DNA of 27,018 nucleotides from an uncultured Clostridium sp. (GCA_900553695.1 USEM01000015.1:1-27018), one strand, 5' to 3'; positions 7,832-17,412 are shown, counted from the first letter of the stretch. The notes: a model not told the origin generated them from the letters alone. Numbers and translations are program-made.

Positions 7832-8760
7832 TGGACGAAACAAGAAAAATTGCAACACGCCAAAGTTATGGAGAAGCTTTAGCAGAGCTTGGAGAGAAAA
7901 ATGAAAATGTAGTAGTTTTTGATAGCGACTTATCAGGAGCAACAAAGACATCAATTTTTGCAAAAAAATTCCCAGAAAGATTTTTTGATATGGGAATTGC
8001 AGAACAAGATATGATGAGTACAGCTGCAGGTATGTCTACTTTTGGCAAAATCCCATATGCAAGTACTTTTGCTGTATTTGCAGCAGGAAGAGCATATGAC
8101 CAAATAAGAAATAGCATATGTTACCCAAAAATGAATGTTAAAATCTGTGCAACACATAGTGGAGTAACAGTAGGAGAAGATGGAGCAACACACCAAATGT
8201 TAGAAGATTTAGGACTAATGAGAGGACTTCCCAATATGACAGTTCTATGTACTTCTGATGATACAGAAACTCGTTGGGCAATAGAGGAAATATCTAAAAT
8301 ACAAGGTCCAGTATATGTAAGACTTTGTAGACTAGCTACACCAGTAATATATGATGAAAATCAAAAGTTTGAAATAGGAAAAGCAATTCAAATTGGGGAA
8401 GGAACAGATGCAACAATATTTGCAACAGGAGTTGTAGTTTCAGAAGCAATTAAGGCAAAAGAAGAACTTGAAAAACAAGGAATAAATATTAGAGTGGTTG
8501 ATATTCATACAATAAAACCTATAGATAAAGAAATGATAGTGAAATGTGCAAAAGAAACTAAAAAGCTAATTTCAATAGAAGACCATAGCATAATAAATGG
8601 TCTAGGAACAGCAATTGCAGATGTTTTAACAGAAGAATATCCATGCAAACTTATAAAACTTGGAGTAAAAGACGAATTTGGAAGATCTGGTAAAGCAACT
8701 GAACTCTTGGAACATTATGGTTTAACTGCAAAACATATTGAGGAGGCTATTCTAAAATAG
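7831..8760 (+). CDS. Transketolase, C-terminal (pyrimidine-binding) subunit
   Basis: This 309-residue protein is the second half of transketolase. The pyrimidine-binding domain has DSDLSGATKTSIFAKKFPERFFDMGIAEQDMM with the cofactor-activating glutamate at E58, then TFAVFAAGRAYDQIRNS. The C-terminal transketolase domain has VVDIHTIKPID and SIEDHSIINGLG. The start codon overlaps the stop of the first subunit by one base, so stoichiometric translation is likely. The subunits form the TPP active site at their interface. Confidence 0.95.
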   Translation: MDETRKIATRQSYGEALAELGEKNENVVVFDSDLSGATKTSIFAKKFPERFFDMGIAEQDMMSTAAGMSTFGKIPYASTFAVFAAGRAYDQIRNSICYPKMNVKICATHSGVTVGEDGATHQMLEDLGLMRGLPNMTVLCTSDDTETRWAIEEISKIQGPVYVRLCRLATPVIYDENQKFEIGKAIQIGEGTDATIFATGVVVSEAIKAKEELEKQGINIRVVDIHTIKPIDKEMIVKCAKETKKLISIEDHSIINGLGTAIADVLTEEYPCKLIKLGVKDEFGRSGKATELLEHYGLTAKHIEEAILK

Positions 8761-8781
8761 CTAAAATAAAGGAGGAAACTA

Positions 8782-8973
8782 ATGAGAAGTAAAGGAATTA
8801 CATTAATAGCATTAATAATTACAGTAATTGTACTGCTAATATTAACAGGAATCTCTATAGGAGCAATAAGTAGAGCAAAGATATTTGATTCGGCTAAAAA
8901 TGTAACAAACAAAACAGAAAAACAAATTGATGAACATGAACAAACTGTAAATGAAGTTAGAGATATGATATAA
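8782..8973 (+). CDS. Small pilin-like membrane protein (prepilin-type N-terminus)
   Basis: This 63-residue protein has RBS AAAGGAGGAAAC. Its N-terminus is a short basic leader MRSKG followed by ITLIALIITVIVLLILTGISI, the clostridial prepilin methylation/cleavage pattern; cleavage would follow Gly5. It lacks the glutamate at +5 usual in true pilins, as many clostridial relatives do. The remainder (GAISRAKIFDSAKNVTNKTEKQIDEHEQ) is a short charged helix, so the protein is little more than the pilin stalk. No pilus assembly genes are nearby. It may be a minor pseudopilin or simply an anchored helix. Confidence 0.65.
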   Translation: MRSKGITLIALIITVIVLLILTGISIGAISRAKIFDSAKNVTNKTEKQIDEHEQTVNEVRDMI

Positions 8974-9030
8974 AATATTAAGTTGAAATATGTCAAATTT
9001 ATGACATTTTATAAAATAAATGCTTTTTTA

Positions 9031-9059
9031 TTGCAATTTTAACAATTTATTATTATAAT
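9031..9059 (+). promoter_or_regulatory. Promoter for ftsEX
   Basis: TTGCAA (9031-9036) and TATAAT (9054-9059) have an ideal 17-base spacing, 39 bases before the ftsE start. Just upstream a small hairpin ATGTCA-AATTTA-TGACAT (8990-9007) could end the preceding transcript or be an operator; it has no clear family. Confidence 0.7.
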
Positions 9060-9097
9060 AAAAGGGTAAAATATCATTAAAAAAATGAGGGGAAGAA

Positions 9098-9778
9098 ATG
9101 ATAGAATTTAAAAACGTATCAAAAACGTATTCAACAGGAACAGAAGCTGTACATGATGCAAGCTTTAAGATAGACAAGGGTGATTTTGCATTTTTAGTTG
9201 GACAATCAGGCTCAGGAAAATCAACACTTATAAAACTTATACTAAAAGAAGAAGAACCATCAAGTGGTACAATTATTATTAATGGTAAAGACACTACATT
9301 TTTAAAACCAAAACGTGTACCATATTTAAGAAGAAGTATGGGAGTTGTATTCCAAGACTTTAGACTTTTATCAGACAAAACAGTATATGATAATGTTGCA
9401 TTTGCGATGAACATAGTAAAAGCAACACCAAGGCATATAAGAAGACAAGTACCAATGGTACTTTCATTGGTAGGTTTAAGTGGAAAAGCAAAAGCATATC
9501 CAGATGAATTATCTGGAGGAGAGCAACAAAGAGTTGCACTTGCTAGAGCATTAGTTAATAACCCATCAATGATAATTGCAGATGAGCCAACAGGAAACCT
9601 AGACCCAGAAACAGCTTGGGACATTATGATGCTTTTAAATGAAATTAACCTAAGGGGAACAACAGTGGTAATTGCAACACACGCAAAAGATATAGTAGAT
9701 AGAATGAAAAAAAGAGTTATTGAGATTGAAAAGGGCGTTATAGTAAGAGATGATAGAAAAGGTGGTTATAACAAGTGA
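9098..9778 (+). CDS. ftsE: Cell-division ABC transporter ATP-binding protein FtsE
   Basis: This 226-residue ATPase has Walker A GQSGSGKST (35-43), the ABC signature LSGGEQQRVALARA (from 138) and Walker B MIIADEPTGNLDPE (from 158). It starts at ATG 9098 behind GAGGGGAAG. FtsE pairs with FtsX to drive conformational changes that activate peptidoglycan hydrolases at division or elongation sites. The ftsX gene overlaps its stop (GTGA at 9775), and two M23-type hydrolases follow, matching the FtsEX-PcsB/CwlO partnership known in Firmicutes. Confidence 0.95.
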   Translation: MIEFKNVSKTYSTGTEAVHDASFKIDKGDFAFLVGQSGSGKSTLIKLILKEEEPSSGTIIINGKDTTFLKPKRVPYLRRSMGVVFQDFRLLSDKTVYDNVAFAMNIVKATPRHIRRQVPMVLSLVGLSGKAKAYPDELSGGEQQRVALARALVNNPSMIIADEPTGNLDPETAWDIMMLLNEINLRGTTVVIATHAKDIVDRMKKRVIEIEKGVIVRDDRKGGYNK

Positions 9779-10671
9779 AGTATAATATAATAGGATATTT
9801 CCTTAGCGAAGGATTTAGAAATGTATTTAAAAACAAAAAATCTACAATTTCATGTTTAGGAATAATGTGCGTTACGATGCTTATGTTTGGTGTATTTTTC
9901 GCAATAGGAAAAAATATAACACATATCGTAAGTAATCTAGAAGATGCACAAGCAATAAGGGTAAACATACAAAATGATACATCCGAAGAAGATGTAGTTA
10001 AAATGAAGGATCAAATATTAGCAATTGATGGTGTGGCAGATGCAAAAAGAAAAACAAAACAAGATGCTTTTAATGAAATGAAAAATAAACTAGAAGGATA
10101 CACTTCATCAATGGAAGGAATTGAACCAGATTTCTTATTTGATTCTTATATAGTGACATTAACAGATTTAGACATGAATGATAGTGTTCAAGAACAAATA
10201 AGCAAACTACCACATTTTAGAAGTATTACAAGTAGTAATCAAACAATCAATACATTATCAACAGTTGGAAAATGGATAAGAATTTTTACAGGAACAATTT
10301 TGGTTGTACTTATATTAATATCAATATTTATTATTGCAAATACAATTAAACTAACAGTTCATGCAAGAAGAAAAGAAATATCAATTATGAAGTATGTTGG
10401 AGCTACAAATAGTTTCATACGAGCACCATTCATGATTGAGGGTGTAATTATAGGAATTATGTCTAGTGCAATATCACTTGGAATTGTAGGTGCGCTATAT
10501 AATTGGGGAACAATAAAAATGGCACAATCAGAAACAATACAAAAAATTGGTGTTAATATGTTACAATTTAAAGACTTATTCTCAAGTATATTAATAGTAT
10601 ATATTATTTTAGGCGTAGGAATAGGAATTATAGGAAGTAGAATTTCAATGAGAAAATATTTAGACGTTTAA
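9775..10671 (+). CDS. ftsX: Cell-division protein FtsX
   Basis: This 298-residue permease starts at GTG, overlapping the ftsE stop by four bases. It has one N-terminal membrane segment (about 28-48), a large extracellular loop (about 50-165) and three C-terminal membrane segments (about 168-192, 222-244, 268-291) with the FtsX-like motif RRKEISIMKYVGAT between. The outer loop probably contacts the coiled-coil hydrolases encoded just downstream. It belongs to the MacB/FtsX permease family and has no transport role that can be inferred. Confidence 0.95.
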   Translation: MKYNIIGYFLSEGFRNVFKNKKSTISCLGIMCVTMLMFGVFFAIGKNITHIVSNLEDAQAIRVNIQNDTSEEDVVKMKDQILAIDGVADAKRKTKQDAFNEMKNKLEGYTSSMEGIEPDFLFDSYIVTLTDLDMNDSVQEQISKLPHFRSITSSNQTINTLSTVGKWIRIFTGTILVVLILISIFIIANTIKLTVHARRKEISIMKYVGATNSFIRAPFMIEGVIIGIMSSAISLGIVGALYNWGTIKMAQSETIQKIGVNMLQFKDLFSSILIVYIILGVGIGIIGSRISMRKYLDV

Positions 10672-10688
10672 AAAGAAAGGAATTAAAA

Positions 10689-11903
10689 GTGAAAAAAACA
10701 TGCATTACTGTAATTACAATTTTAACCATCTTAAACTTTAGTACAATAGTGCACGCTGTTGATTCTGAAATAACAGAAAATCAAAATGAAAACAATCAAA
10801 ACCTAGAACAAAGAAGAATTGAACTAAGACAAAAAATAGAAGCAGAAGGTAAAAACCTAGAAAACATTAGCGTAGAACTCACAAAGAATCTTGAAGAAAT
10901 AAACAAACTAGATGAAAATATATATGAATATGAAGAACAAGTAAAATCCATATCTGCAAGCTTACAAAATGTTGAAAAACAAATAAAAGAGGCAGAAACA
11001 TACCTTACAACATTTGAAATAAGATATAATCATCAAAAAGAACTACTGCAAAAAAGAATTGCATATTGGTATGAAGCAGGTTCTACAAGGTATTTGGATG
11101 TTTTATTAAACTCAAAAAGTATATTAGATTTTATAGACAACTACTATTTGATAGGTGAAGTTGTTGAATATGATAATAATTTGCTTAAGAGTATTGAAAA
11201 ACAAAAAAAACAAATAGAAAATATAAAAGAAGCATTAAGTATTAACAAAGAAAACTTAAAGGTAATTAAAGCAGAACAAAAAAAAGTTGCAGTTTCTTTA
11301 GAAAATGCAAAAGTAGTAAGAAGCAGTTATATAAATAGTTTAACAAATGATGAAATAGAAACAAGAAAAAGAATTGAGCTATACCAAAGTGAACTGGATT
11401 TAGTAGATCTAGAAATACTAATGACAGCACTTGAAAATACAGATACAACAAGATATGTAGGTGGAACATTTGCATGGCCAGCACCAGGATATTATACAAT
11501 AACATCTCCATATAGTATGAGATTACATCCAATAATAAAAGTGTATAGACTTCATACGGGAATGGATATAGGGGCACCAATGGGAAGTTATGCAATAGCT
11601 GCAAATGACGGAATAGTCACTAAAGCAACATACTCATACTCATATGGTAATATGGTTATGATAGACCATGGAGGAGGAGTTTCAACACTATATGCTCATG
11701 GCTCAGAGATACTTGTGAGTGTTGGAGATACAGTAAAAAGAGGAGATCCAATTTTAAAGGTGGGATCAACTGGTTGGTCAACAGGACCACACTTACACTT
11801 TGAAATTATTATAAATGGAAATACTATAGATCCATATCCATTTGTAACAAGAGAAGCAACACAAGAAAGTGAAACAACACAAACAAATGAAGGACAACAA
11901 TAA
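10689..11903 (+). CDS. Secreted coiled-coil M23 (LytM) peptidoglycan hydrolase, FtsEX partner candidate
   Basis: This 404-residue protein starts at GTG behind AAAGAAAGG. A signal peptide ends near VHA-VD (about residue 25). Two long coiled coils (about 35-110 and 165-250) surround YWYEAGSTRYLDVLLNSKSILDFI, the PcsB/CwlO-like segment. The C-terminal LytM domain has the zinc motif H289-xxx-D293 and H368-L-H370-FE, so it should be catalytically active as an endopeptidase. It is a paralogue of the next gene. Position after ftsEX suggests the coiled coil is the FtsX-binding part. Confidence 0.9.
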   Translation: MKKTCITVITILTILNFSTIVHAVDSEITENQNENNQNLEQRRIELRQKIEAEGKNLENISVELTKNLEEINKLDENIYEYEEQVKSISASLQNVEKQIKEAETYLTTFEIRYNHQKELLQKRIAYWYEAGSTRYLDVLLNSKSILDFIDNYYLIGEVVEYDNNLLKSIEKQKKQIENIKEALSINKENLKVIKAEQKKVAVSLENAKVVRSSYINSLTNDEIETRKRIELYQSELDLVDLEILMTALENTDTTRYVGGTFAWPAPGYYTITSPYSMRLHPIIKVYRLHTGMDIGAPMGSYAIAANDGIVTKATYSYSYGNMVMIDHGGGVSTLYAHGSEILVSVGDTVKRGDPILKVGSTGWSTGPHLHFEIIINGNTIDPYPFVTREATQESETTQTNEGQQ

Positions 11904-11925
11904 ACAAAAAAGGAAGGGAATTTGT

Positions 11926-13095
11926 ATGTTAAAGAAATTTTTAAAAGCATTTGGTATAATAGCTTTAGTTTCAATTATAGTTTTATCAGGGAATATTATG
12001 GTTGCATTTGCAGTATCACAGTCTGATTTGGATAATATTAACGACCAAATAGATAAAACTAAAGACAACATAACAGTATTAGAGGAAAAGCTTTCAGGAG
12101 TAATGAAACAAATACAATCATTAAATGCTGAAATTGCAGAATATGAAAATGATATTGCAGACTTAGATACTCAAATTGATAGCTTAAATGCACAAATAAG
12201 CGAGGCAGAAATAGGAATTAAAGATGCAGAGGAAAAATACAATCATCAATTAGAACTATTAAAAACAAGAATAGCTGCATTATATGAAGCAGGAGATACA
12301 ACTTATTTAGATGTATTGCTTTCTTCAAAAAGTATAACGGATTTTATAGATAAATATTATACTATATCTGAAATACTTGAAAGCGATAAAAACCTTATGG
12401 GACAAATGGAAGATACAAAAACAAAGCTAGAAGAATCAAAACAAGTTTTAGAAACAGGAAAAGAGCAAATTGAAGCTTTAAAGAAAAGTAAAGTAGATAC
12501 AGCAAATTCTTTAAAACAATCACAAGCTGTAAAACAAACATATGTAGATCAACTAAATGATGAGGAAAAAGCATTAGAAGAAGATCTAGAGCAATTTGAA
12601 CGAGATAAAAAAGAAATTCAAGATGAGTTAAGACGTATTGCAATTGAGAATAATGGTGGAAAGGAAGTTATTCCAGGGGATCCAACTAGTGCAGGATACA
12701 TATTTCCAGTAGAAGATTGTGGATTTTACAGTATTAATAGAAAATACTATCCATCATACCCAGGACACACAGGTACAGATATTAATATAGGTGTTTATGG
12801 CAAAAGGGTACTTGCTGTTAAAGCAGGAACAGTTGTTACTTCAACAGCATTAAGAAATTCTTATGGAGAGTATAGAAGCTATGGAGAATATATAGTAATA
12901 GATCACCATGATGGTACAATGACCCTTTATGGACATATGTCTCCAAACTCAAGAACAGTTTCTAAGGGCGACGAAGTTACACAAGGACAGGTAATTGGAG
13001 TTGTAGGAACTACAGGTAATTCAACAGGTTACCACTTACACTTTGAAGTTAGAATAAATGGTAGATGTGTAAACCCATTACCATATTTACAATAA
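11926..13095 (+). CDS. Second secreted coiled-coil M23 peptidoglycan hydrolase
   Basis: The start is ATG 11926, supported by AGGAAGGGA (11911-11919); longer in-frame starts run back into the previous gene. The 389-residue protein has a signal peptide (MLKKFLKAFGIIALVS through about VAFA), coiled coils with the same PcsB/CwlO-like core (LYEAGDTTYLDVLLSSKSITDFIDKYY), a linker, and a LytM domain with H281-xxx-D285 and H370-L-H372-FE. It closely parallels the upstream gene, so the pair arose by tandem duplication. Its M23 domain has the insertion RKYYPSYPGHTG instead of the shorter loop of its neighbour, so the two may differ in substrate. Confidence 0.9.
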   Translation: MLKKFLKAFGIIALVSIIVLSGNIMVAFAVSQSDLDNINDQIDKTKDNITVLEEKLSGVMKQIQSLNAEIAEYENDIADLDTQIDSLNAQISEAEIGIKDAEEKYNHQLELLKTRIAALYEAGDTTYLDVLLSSKSITDFIDKYYTISEILESDKNLMGQMEDTKTKLEESKQVLETGKEQIEALKKSKVDTANSLKQSQAVKQTYVDQLNDEEKALEEDLEQFERDKKEIQDELRRIAIENNGGKEVIPGDPTSAGYIFPVEDCGFYSINRKYYPSYPGHTGTDINIGVYGKRVLAVKAGTVVTSTALRNSYGEYRSYGEYIVIDHHDGTMTLYGHMSPNSRTVSKGDEVTQGQVIGVVGTTGNSTGYHLHFEVRINGRCVNPLPYLQ

Positions 13096-13136
13096 TAATA
13101 TTAAAAATTTAGAATAGAATATTAACAAAAGAATAA

Positions 13137-13164
13137 AGGCGAGCAGCTATTAATAAGCTCGCCT
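13137..13164 (+). terminator. Hairpin between the M23 genes and ctpA
   Basis: AGGCGAGC (13137-13144) pairs perfectly with GCTCGCCT (13157-13164) across a 12-base loop. Only a weak T-run follows, so it may be an attenuating terminator or an RNA-stabilising hairpin in the ctpA leader. Confidence 0.6.
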
Positions 13165-13190
13165 AATTTAGAGAATTTAGGAGGAAAATA

Positions 13191-14387
13191 ATGGAAAACA
13201 ACAAGGCAAATAAAGTTTATAAAGTTGTAATGTTAATACTTATAACTGCAATAGTAACATTTATGATTACATCAATAGGGATGTATAATTATTTTGTGAA
13301 GACAAACCAAGGCAGAATAGCGGTTGTAGAAAGCATAGAAAAAAACGGAGACGATTATTCAATGCTAAATGCTAAACTGCAAATAGTTAAAGATTACTTG
13401 AACGATAACTATATTGGAGAACTTAATTTGGATCAAATGATTGAGGGAGCAATTAAAGGCTATGTTGAAGGAGTTGGAGACGATTATACAGAGTATTTGT
13501 CAAAAGATGAATATGAAGAACTAATTGTAAATGTTACTGGCGACTTTGTAGGAATAGGTGTATATATTTATAAAGATCAAGATGGCAATTTAATAGTGCT
13601 TGCACCTATGGAAAATTCACCATCAGAGGAAGCAGGAATTGAAGCAGGAGATAGAATTTTAGCAATTGATGGAGAAAATTGCAATGAAATGGATATAAAT
13701 GTAGCTTCATCTAAAATAAAAGGAGAAGCTGGAAGTACAGTAGAATTAGAAATTCAAAGAGGTACAGAGACACTTAAGAAAACAGTTACAAGAAGAACTG
13801 TAGAAATTAGTGATAGTGCTTCTAAAATATTAGATGGAAATATAGGCTATATAGTACTTTCAACATTTGATACAGACTGTTCAAAGAAAATAAAAAAATA
13901 TATGGAAGAATTCCAAAGTAAAGGAATAAACTCTGTAATTTTAGATTTAAGAAATAATACTGGGGGAGTAGTAGAGGAAGCTGTAAAAATTTCTGAATTG
14001 TTTATTGATAAAGGAAATACAGTATTACGTTCATATAATAAGACAGAAAAGGAAACAATAATAAAATCTAGTAGTGGTAAATATAAAGATATAAATCTTG
14101 TAGTTCTAGTTAATGATTATTCAGCAAGTGCAAGCGAAATCGTTACAGCGGCATTAAAAGATAATAAAGCAGCAACTATTGTTGGAATAAGAACTTATGG
14201 AAAAGGCGTAATGCAAGAGATACAACCATTATTTGATGGGGCAATAAAAATTACAATAGAGGAATTTAAAACACCAAATGGGGATAAAATAAACAAAGTA
14301 GGCATAAAACCGGATGTAGAAATTGAAATTGACAAAGATTCAAATGAAGATCTTCAACTACAAAAAGCAATTGAAATATTAAAATAA
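13191..14387 (+). CDS. ctpA: S41 carboxy-terminal processing protease, CtpA/CtpB-like
   Basis: This 398-residue protein starts behind GGAGGAAAATA. It has one N-terminal membrane anchor (about 12-34), a PDZ domain (about 118-205 with VGIGVYI and AGIEAGDRILAIDG) and the S41 peptidase domain. The Ser-Lys dyad is visible: SASASEI with S313 as nucleophile and YGKG with K338, spaced 25 residues as in Prc/CtpB. LRNNTGG replaces the usual LRxNPGG. It should cleave exported proteins at the outer membrane face. In B. subtilis ctpB also neighbours ftsEX. Confidence 0.93.
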   Translation: MENNKANKVYKVVMLILITAIVTFMITSIGMYNYFVKTNQGRIAVVESIEKNGDDYSMLNAKLQIVKDYLNDNYIGELNLDQMIEGAIKGYVEGVGDDYTEYLSKDEYEELIVNVTGDFVGIGVYIYKDQDGNLIVLAPMENSPSEEAGIEAGDRILAIDGENCNEMDINVASSKIKGEAGSTVELEIQRGTETLKKTVTRRTVEISDSASKILDGNIGYIVLSTFDTDCSKKIKKYMEEFQSKGINSVILDLRNNTGGVVEEAVKISELFIDKGNTVLRSYNKTEKETIIKSSSGKYKDINLVVLVNDYSASASEIVTAALKDNKAATIVGIRTYGKGVMQEIQPLFDGAIKITIEEFKTPNGDKINKVGIKPDVEIEIDKDSNEDLQLQKAIEILK

Positions 14388-14398
14388 GAGAGGAATAT

Positions 14399-16043
14399 AT
14401 GAGTTTAGAAAAAAAACAGGCAATACGCTTTCATACAATGGCAATAATATTAATAATAATTTTTTGCATGGCAATAACACCAAAAACTTTACAAAATGAT
14501 ACTTTTTATACAATAAAAATTGGTGAGTATATTTTAGAAAATGGCATAACAATGCAAGAGCCATTTTCTTGGCATCAAAATTTAGAATATACATTTCCAC
14601 ATTGGGCATATGATGTATTTATTTATTCAATATACAATATAGGAGGAATGACTGGAATTTACATTTCGACGATTATACTTGCATCAATTCTAGGTATTTT
14701 ATTATATGGTGTAAATGTTAAGCTAGCTAAAAATAGGATTATATCATTTATATTAACAATTGGAACGCTATATCTAATAAAACCCTACATCTGTGCAAGA
14801 GCACAGCTTGTAACATTTATATTATTCATATTAACAATATATTTTATTGAACGATTTTTAGAAACTAAAAAAATAAAATATGCAATAGGATTAGTTGTAA
14901 TTCCAATATTGATTGCAAATTTACATGTAGCAACATTTTATTTTTACTTCATTTTGTACTTGCCATATATTGCCGAATTTGTATTATACATTTTTGCATA
15001 TGCAAATGTAATAATAAGTGGAGCGAAGGTTGATTCTATAAGAAAGAAAATACAAAAACAAGGTGAGACAGAGGAATTACTTGAAAAACTTCAAAAGGCA
15101 GAGGAAAAACATAAGAGACTAAAAGAAAAAGAAGATAATAGAATTGAAAAACCATACAAAATAAAAATGACATATCATGACAGTATAAAAATTTTAATAA
15201 TAATAATGCTAATATGTTTGCTTACAGGATTCCTAACACCACTTGGAACAACACCATACACATATTTAATAAAAACAATGCAAGGTATTAGTACAAAAAA
15301 TATAAACGAACATTTACCAACAGTGCTTGCTGAAAATAAAAATTTATTAATAACATTTGTTGTATATATTGCAATAGTTGCATTTACAAAAATTAAAGTA
15401 AAACTATCAGATATATTCTTACTTGGTGGATTAGGTCTTTTGGCAATACTTTCAAGAAGACAAGCATCTATGTTCTATTTAATACGGAGTAATTCCATTA
15501 AATAGAATGTTAGTTCAGTTAGATTTAGAATACAATAAAGAAATTATAAAAAAAATAGAGAAAAAAACTTCAACATTTTTAGGAATTGCCATAATTTCAG
15601 CAATAGTAATTACAATTGCAATATTCCAATATAAACCACATAAAGATGATGCATATATTGATGAAAGCTCATACCCAGTACAAGCTACAGAATGGATGAA
15701 GGAAAACTTGAATTTTGAAGAAGTAAAATTATACAATGAGTATAACTATGGTAGTTATTTAATTTACCAAAATGTACCGGTATTTATAGACTCAAGATGT
15801 GATTTGTATTTGCCAGAATTTAATGAAAATGTATATGTTTTTAGAGACTTTTTAAATATGAATAATATGAACATAACAAATATGGAAGAAAAAATAGATG
15901 AATACGGATTTACTCATTTTATAGTTTCAAATGGAGTGAGAATGAAAATGTATTTAGACTTAAAACAAGATGAATATAAAAAAATATATCCAACAGAGGA
16001 AATTGAAGATAACAACTTCTCAATTTATGAAAGGATAAAATAA
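14399..16043 (+). CDS. Polytopic membrane protein, GT-C glycosyltransferase-like, needs one +1 frameshift
   Basis: RBS AGAGGAATAT precedes ATG 14399. About ten membrane segments alternate with short loops; the first outer loop has NDTFYTIKIGEYI and PFSWHQNLEYTFPHWAYDV, a pattern of GT-C-type membrane enzymes. A charged cytoplasmic coiled segment lies at about 210-255. The frame breaks at CGG 15485-15487. Skipping C15485 gives FYLI-G-VIPLNRMLVQ and continues to 16043, adding a last membrane helix and an extracellular domain with YNYGSYLIYQNVPVFIDSRCDLY, which normally ends such proteins. Recoded length is 547 residues. I recognise the architecture but not a specific substrate. Stop and lspA start are one base apart. 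Confidence 0.7.
15485..15487 (+). other. +1 recoding site 4 (CGG in the GT-C-like gene)
   Basis: Codons TAT-TTA-ATA-CGG-AGT. Skipping C15485 gives ATA-GGA-GTA, Ile-Gly-Val, and opens the downstream frame. The unshifted frame stops at TAG 15503-15505, seven codons from CGG inclusive. The quadruplet is CGGA. Confidence 0.75.
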
Positions 16044-16044
16044 T

Positions 16045-16524
16045 ATGAAAAAAAGACTTGGAATAATTGCTGTAGGTGTAATAGTAGATCAAATATTGAA
16101 ATTAATAATTTTTAATACAATTGGAGCATCAGGACAAACAATAAATTTAATACCAGGTATATTACAGCTTACTTATGTTGAAAATACTGGTGCTGCATTT
16201 GGATTTTTTAATGCAAGATTGTTTCTAATAATATTTGATATATTAATAATGTTTTTCATAATAAAAATATTATTAGACAAGAAATATCCTTTAAATGATA
16301 AAACTAAAACTGGATTATGCTTAATAATTGCAGGTGGAATAGGGAACCTAATAGATAGAATTTTTAGAGGATTTGTTATCGATTATATAGATATAACACA
16401 AATTATAGATTATCCAGTATTTAACTTTGCAGACATTTTGGTAGTTGTTGGTGTAATTTTAATAATTGCTACAATCATTGTAAATACAGTAAAAAGTCAG
16501 GAGAGCATAAATGAAAACGTATAA
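16045..16524 (+). CDS. lspA: Lipoprotein signal peptidase (signal peptidase II)
   Basis: This 159-residue four-span membrane aspartic protease cleaves signal peptides of prolipoproteins. Family motifs are VDQILKL near 14-20, the VENTGAAFG loop at 45-53, GGIGNLIDR at 97-105, and the catalytic aspartates in VIDYI (D113) and FNFADI (D130). It starts one base after the previous stop and its 3' end overlaps rluD by 14 bases, so it is inside a tightly packed operon. Confidence 0.95.
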   Translation: MKKRLGIIAVGVIVDQILKLIIFNTIGASGQTINLIPGILQLTYVENTGAAFGFFNARLFLIIFDILIMFFIIKILLDKKYPLNDKTKTGLCLIIAGGIGNLIDRIFRGFVIDYIDITQIIDYPVFNFADILVVVGVILIIATIIVNTVKSQESINENV

Positions 16525-17410
16525 AGTAGAAGAGATAGGAAGGCTAGATAAAGTAGTGAGTAATCTAGAACAAAATATGTCTCGAGAAACAATACAAAGA
16601 ATGATAAAAACAGGGAAAATTCTTGTAAACAATAAACAAGAAAAGGCATCATTCAAAACTACAGTAGGAGATTTAATAACTTTAGAAGAAGAAATACCTG
16701 AAGAAATAGAGCTAAAACCACAAGAAATGCCACTAGATATTATTTATGAAGATGATGATATGCTTGTAATAAACAAAGAAAAAGGTATAGTTGTGCACCC
16801 AGGGAATGGCAACCCAGATGGAACACTTGCAAATGCAGTAATGGCAAAATGCAAAGGCTCTTTATCAGGCATAGGAGGAAAAATAAGACCGGGAATAGTT
16901 CATAGAATAGATAAAGATACTTCAGGTTTAATAATAGTTGCAAAAAATGATACAGCACATATAGCTTTAAGCAAACAAATACAAGATAGAAAAGTAAAGA
17001 AAACCTATATAGCCTTAGTAAGGGGCGTTATAAAGGAAAATGAAGCAACAATTAATATGCCAATAGGTAGAAGCAATAAAGATAGAAAAAAGATGGCTGT
17101 AACAAAAGATGGCAAAGAAGCAATAACACACTTTAAAGTGTTAAAAAGATATAATGGTTTTACTTTATTAGAAGTAAAAATAGAAACAGGAAGAACACAT
17201 CAAATTAGAGTACATCTATCTGAAATTGGATACCCAATAGTTGGAGATGAAGTTTATTCAAATGGAAAAAATCCATTTGGAGTAAAAGGTCAAATGCTAC
17301 ATGCAGAAAAGTTAGAACTAAAGCATCCAAGAACAGGTAAAGATTTAACATTTGAGGCACCTGTGCCAAAATACTTTGCGAATATAATAAATCAATTAGA
17401 AAAGGAATAA
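16511..17410 (+). CDS. rluD: RluD-like 23S rRNA pseudouridine synthase
   Basis: This 299-residue enzyme has an N-terminal S4 RNA-binding domain (about 10-60), then MLVINKEKGIVVHPGNGN, the catalytic HRIDKDTSGL motif with D134, and ETGRTHQIRVHL near 232-243. It should form pseudouridines in helix 69 of 23S rRNA. Start ATG 16511 lies within lspA behind CAGGAGAG. The lspA-rluD order is very common in Firmicutes. Confidence 0.93.
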   Translation: MKTYKVEEIGRLDKVVSNLEQNMSRETIQRMIKTGKILVNNKQEKASFKTTVGDLITLEEEIPEEIELKPQEMPLDIIYEDDDMLVINKEKGIVVHPGNGNPDGTLANAVMAKCKGSLSGIGGKIRPGIVHRIDKDTSGLIIVAKNDTAHIALSKQIQDRKVKKTYIALVRGVIKENEATINMPIGRSNKDRKKMAVTKDGKEAITHFKVLKRYNGFTLLEVKIETGRTHQIRVHLSEIGYPIVGDEVYSNGKNPFGVKGQMLHAEKLELKHPRTGKDLTFEAPVPKYFANIINQLEKE

Positions 17411-17412
17411 AT

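Noticed and set aside
9028..9624. Antisense open frame opposite ftsE
   Set aside because: Shadow of ftsE on the other strand; composition and lack of signals argue against a gene.
16511..16524. Overlap of lspA and rluD
   Set aside because: A 14-base overlap with a proper ribosome site is ordinary translational coupling.
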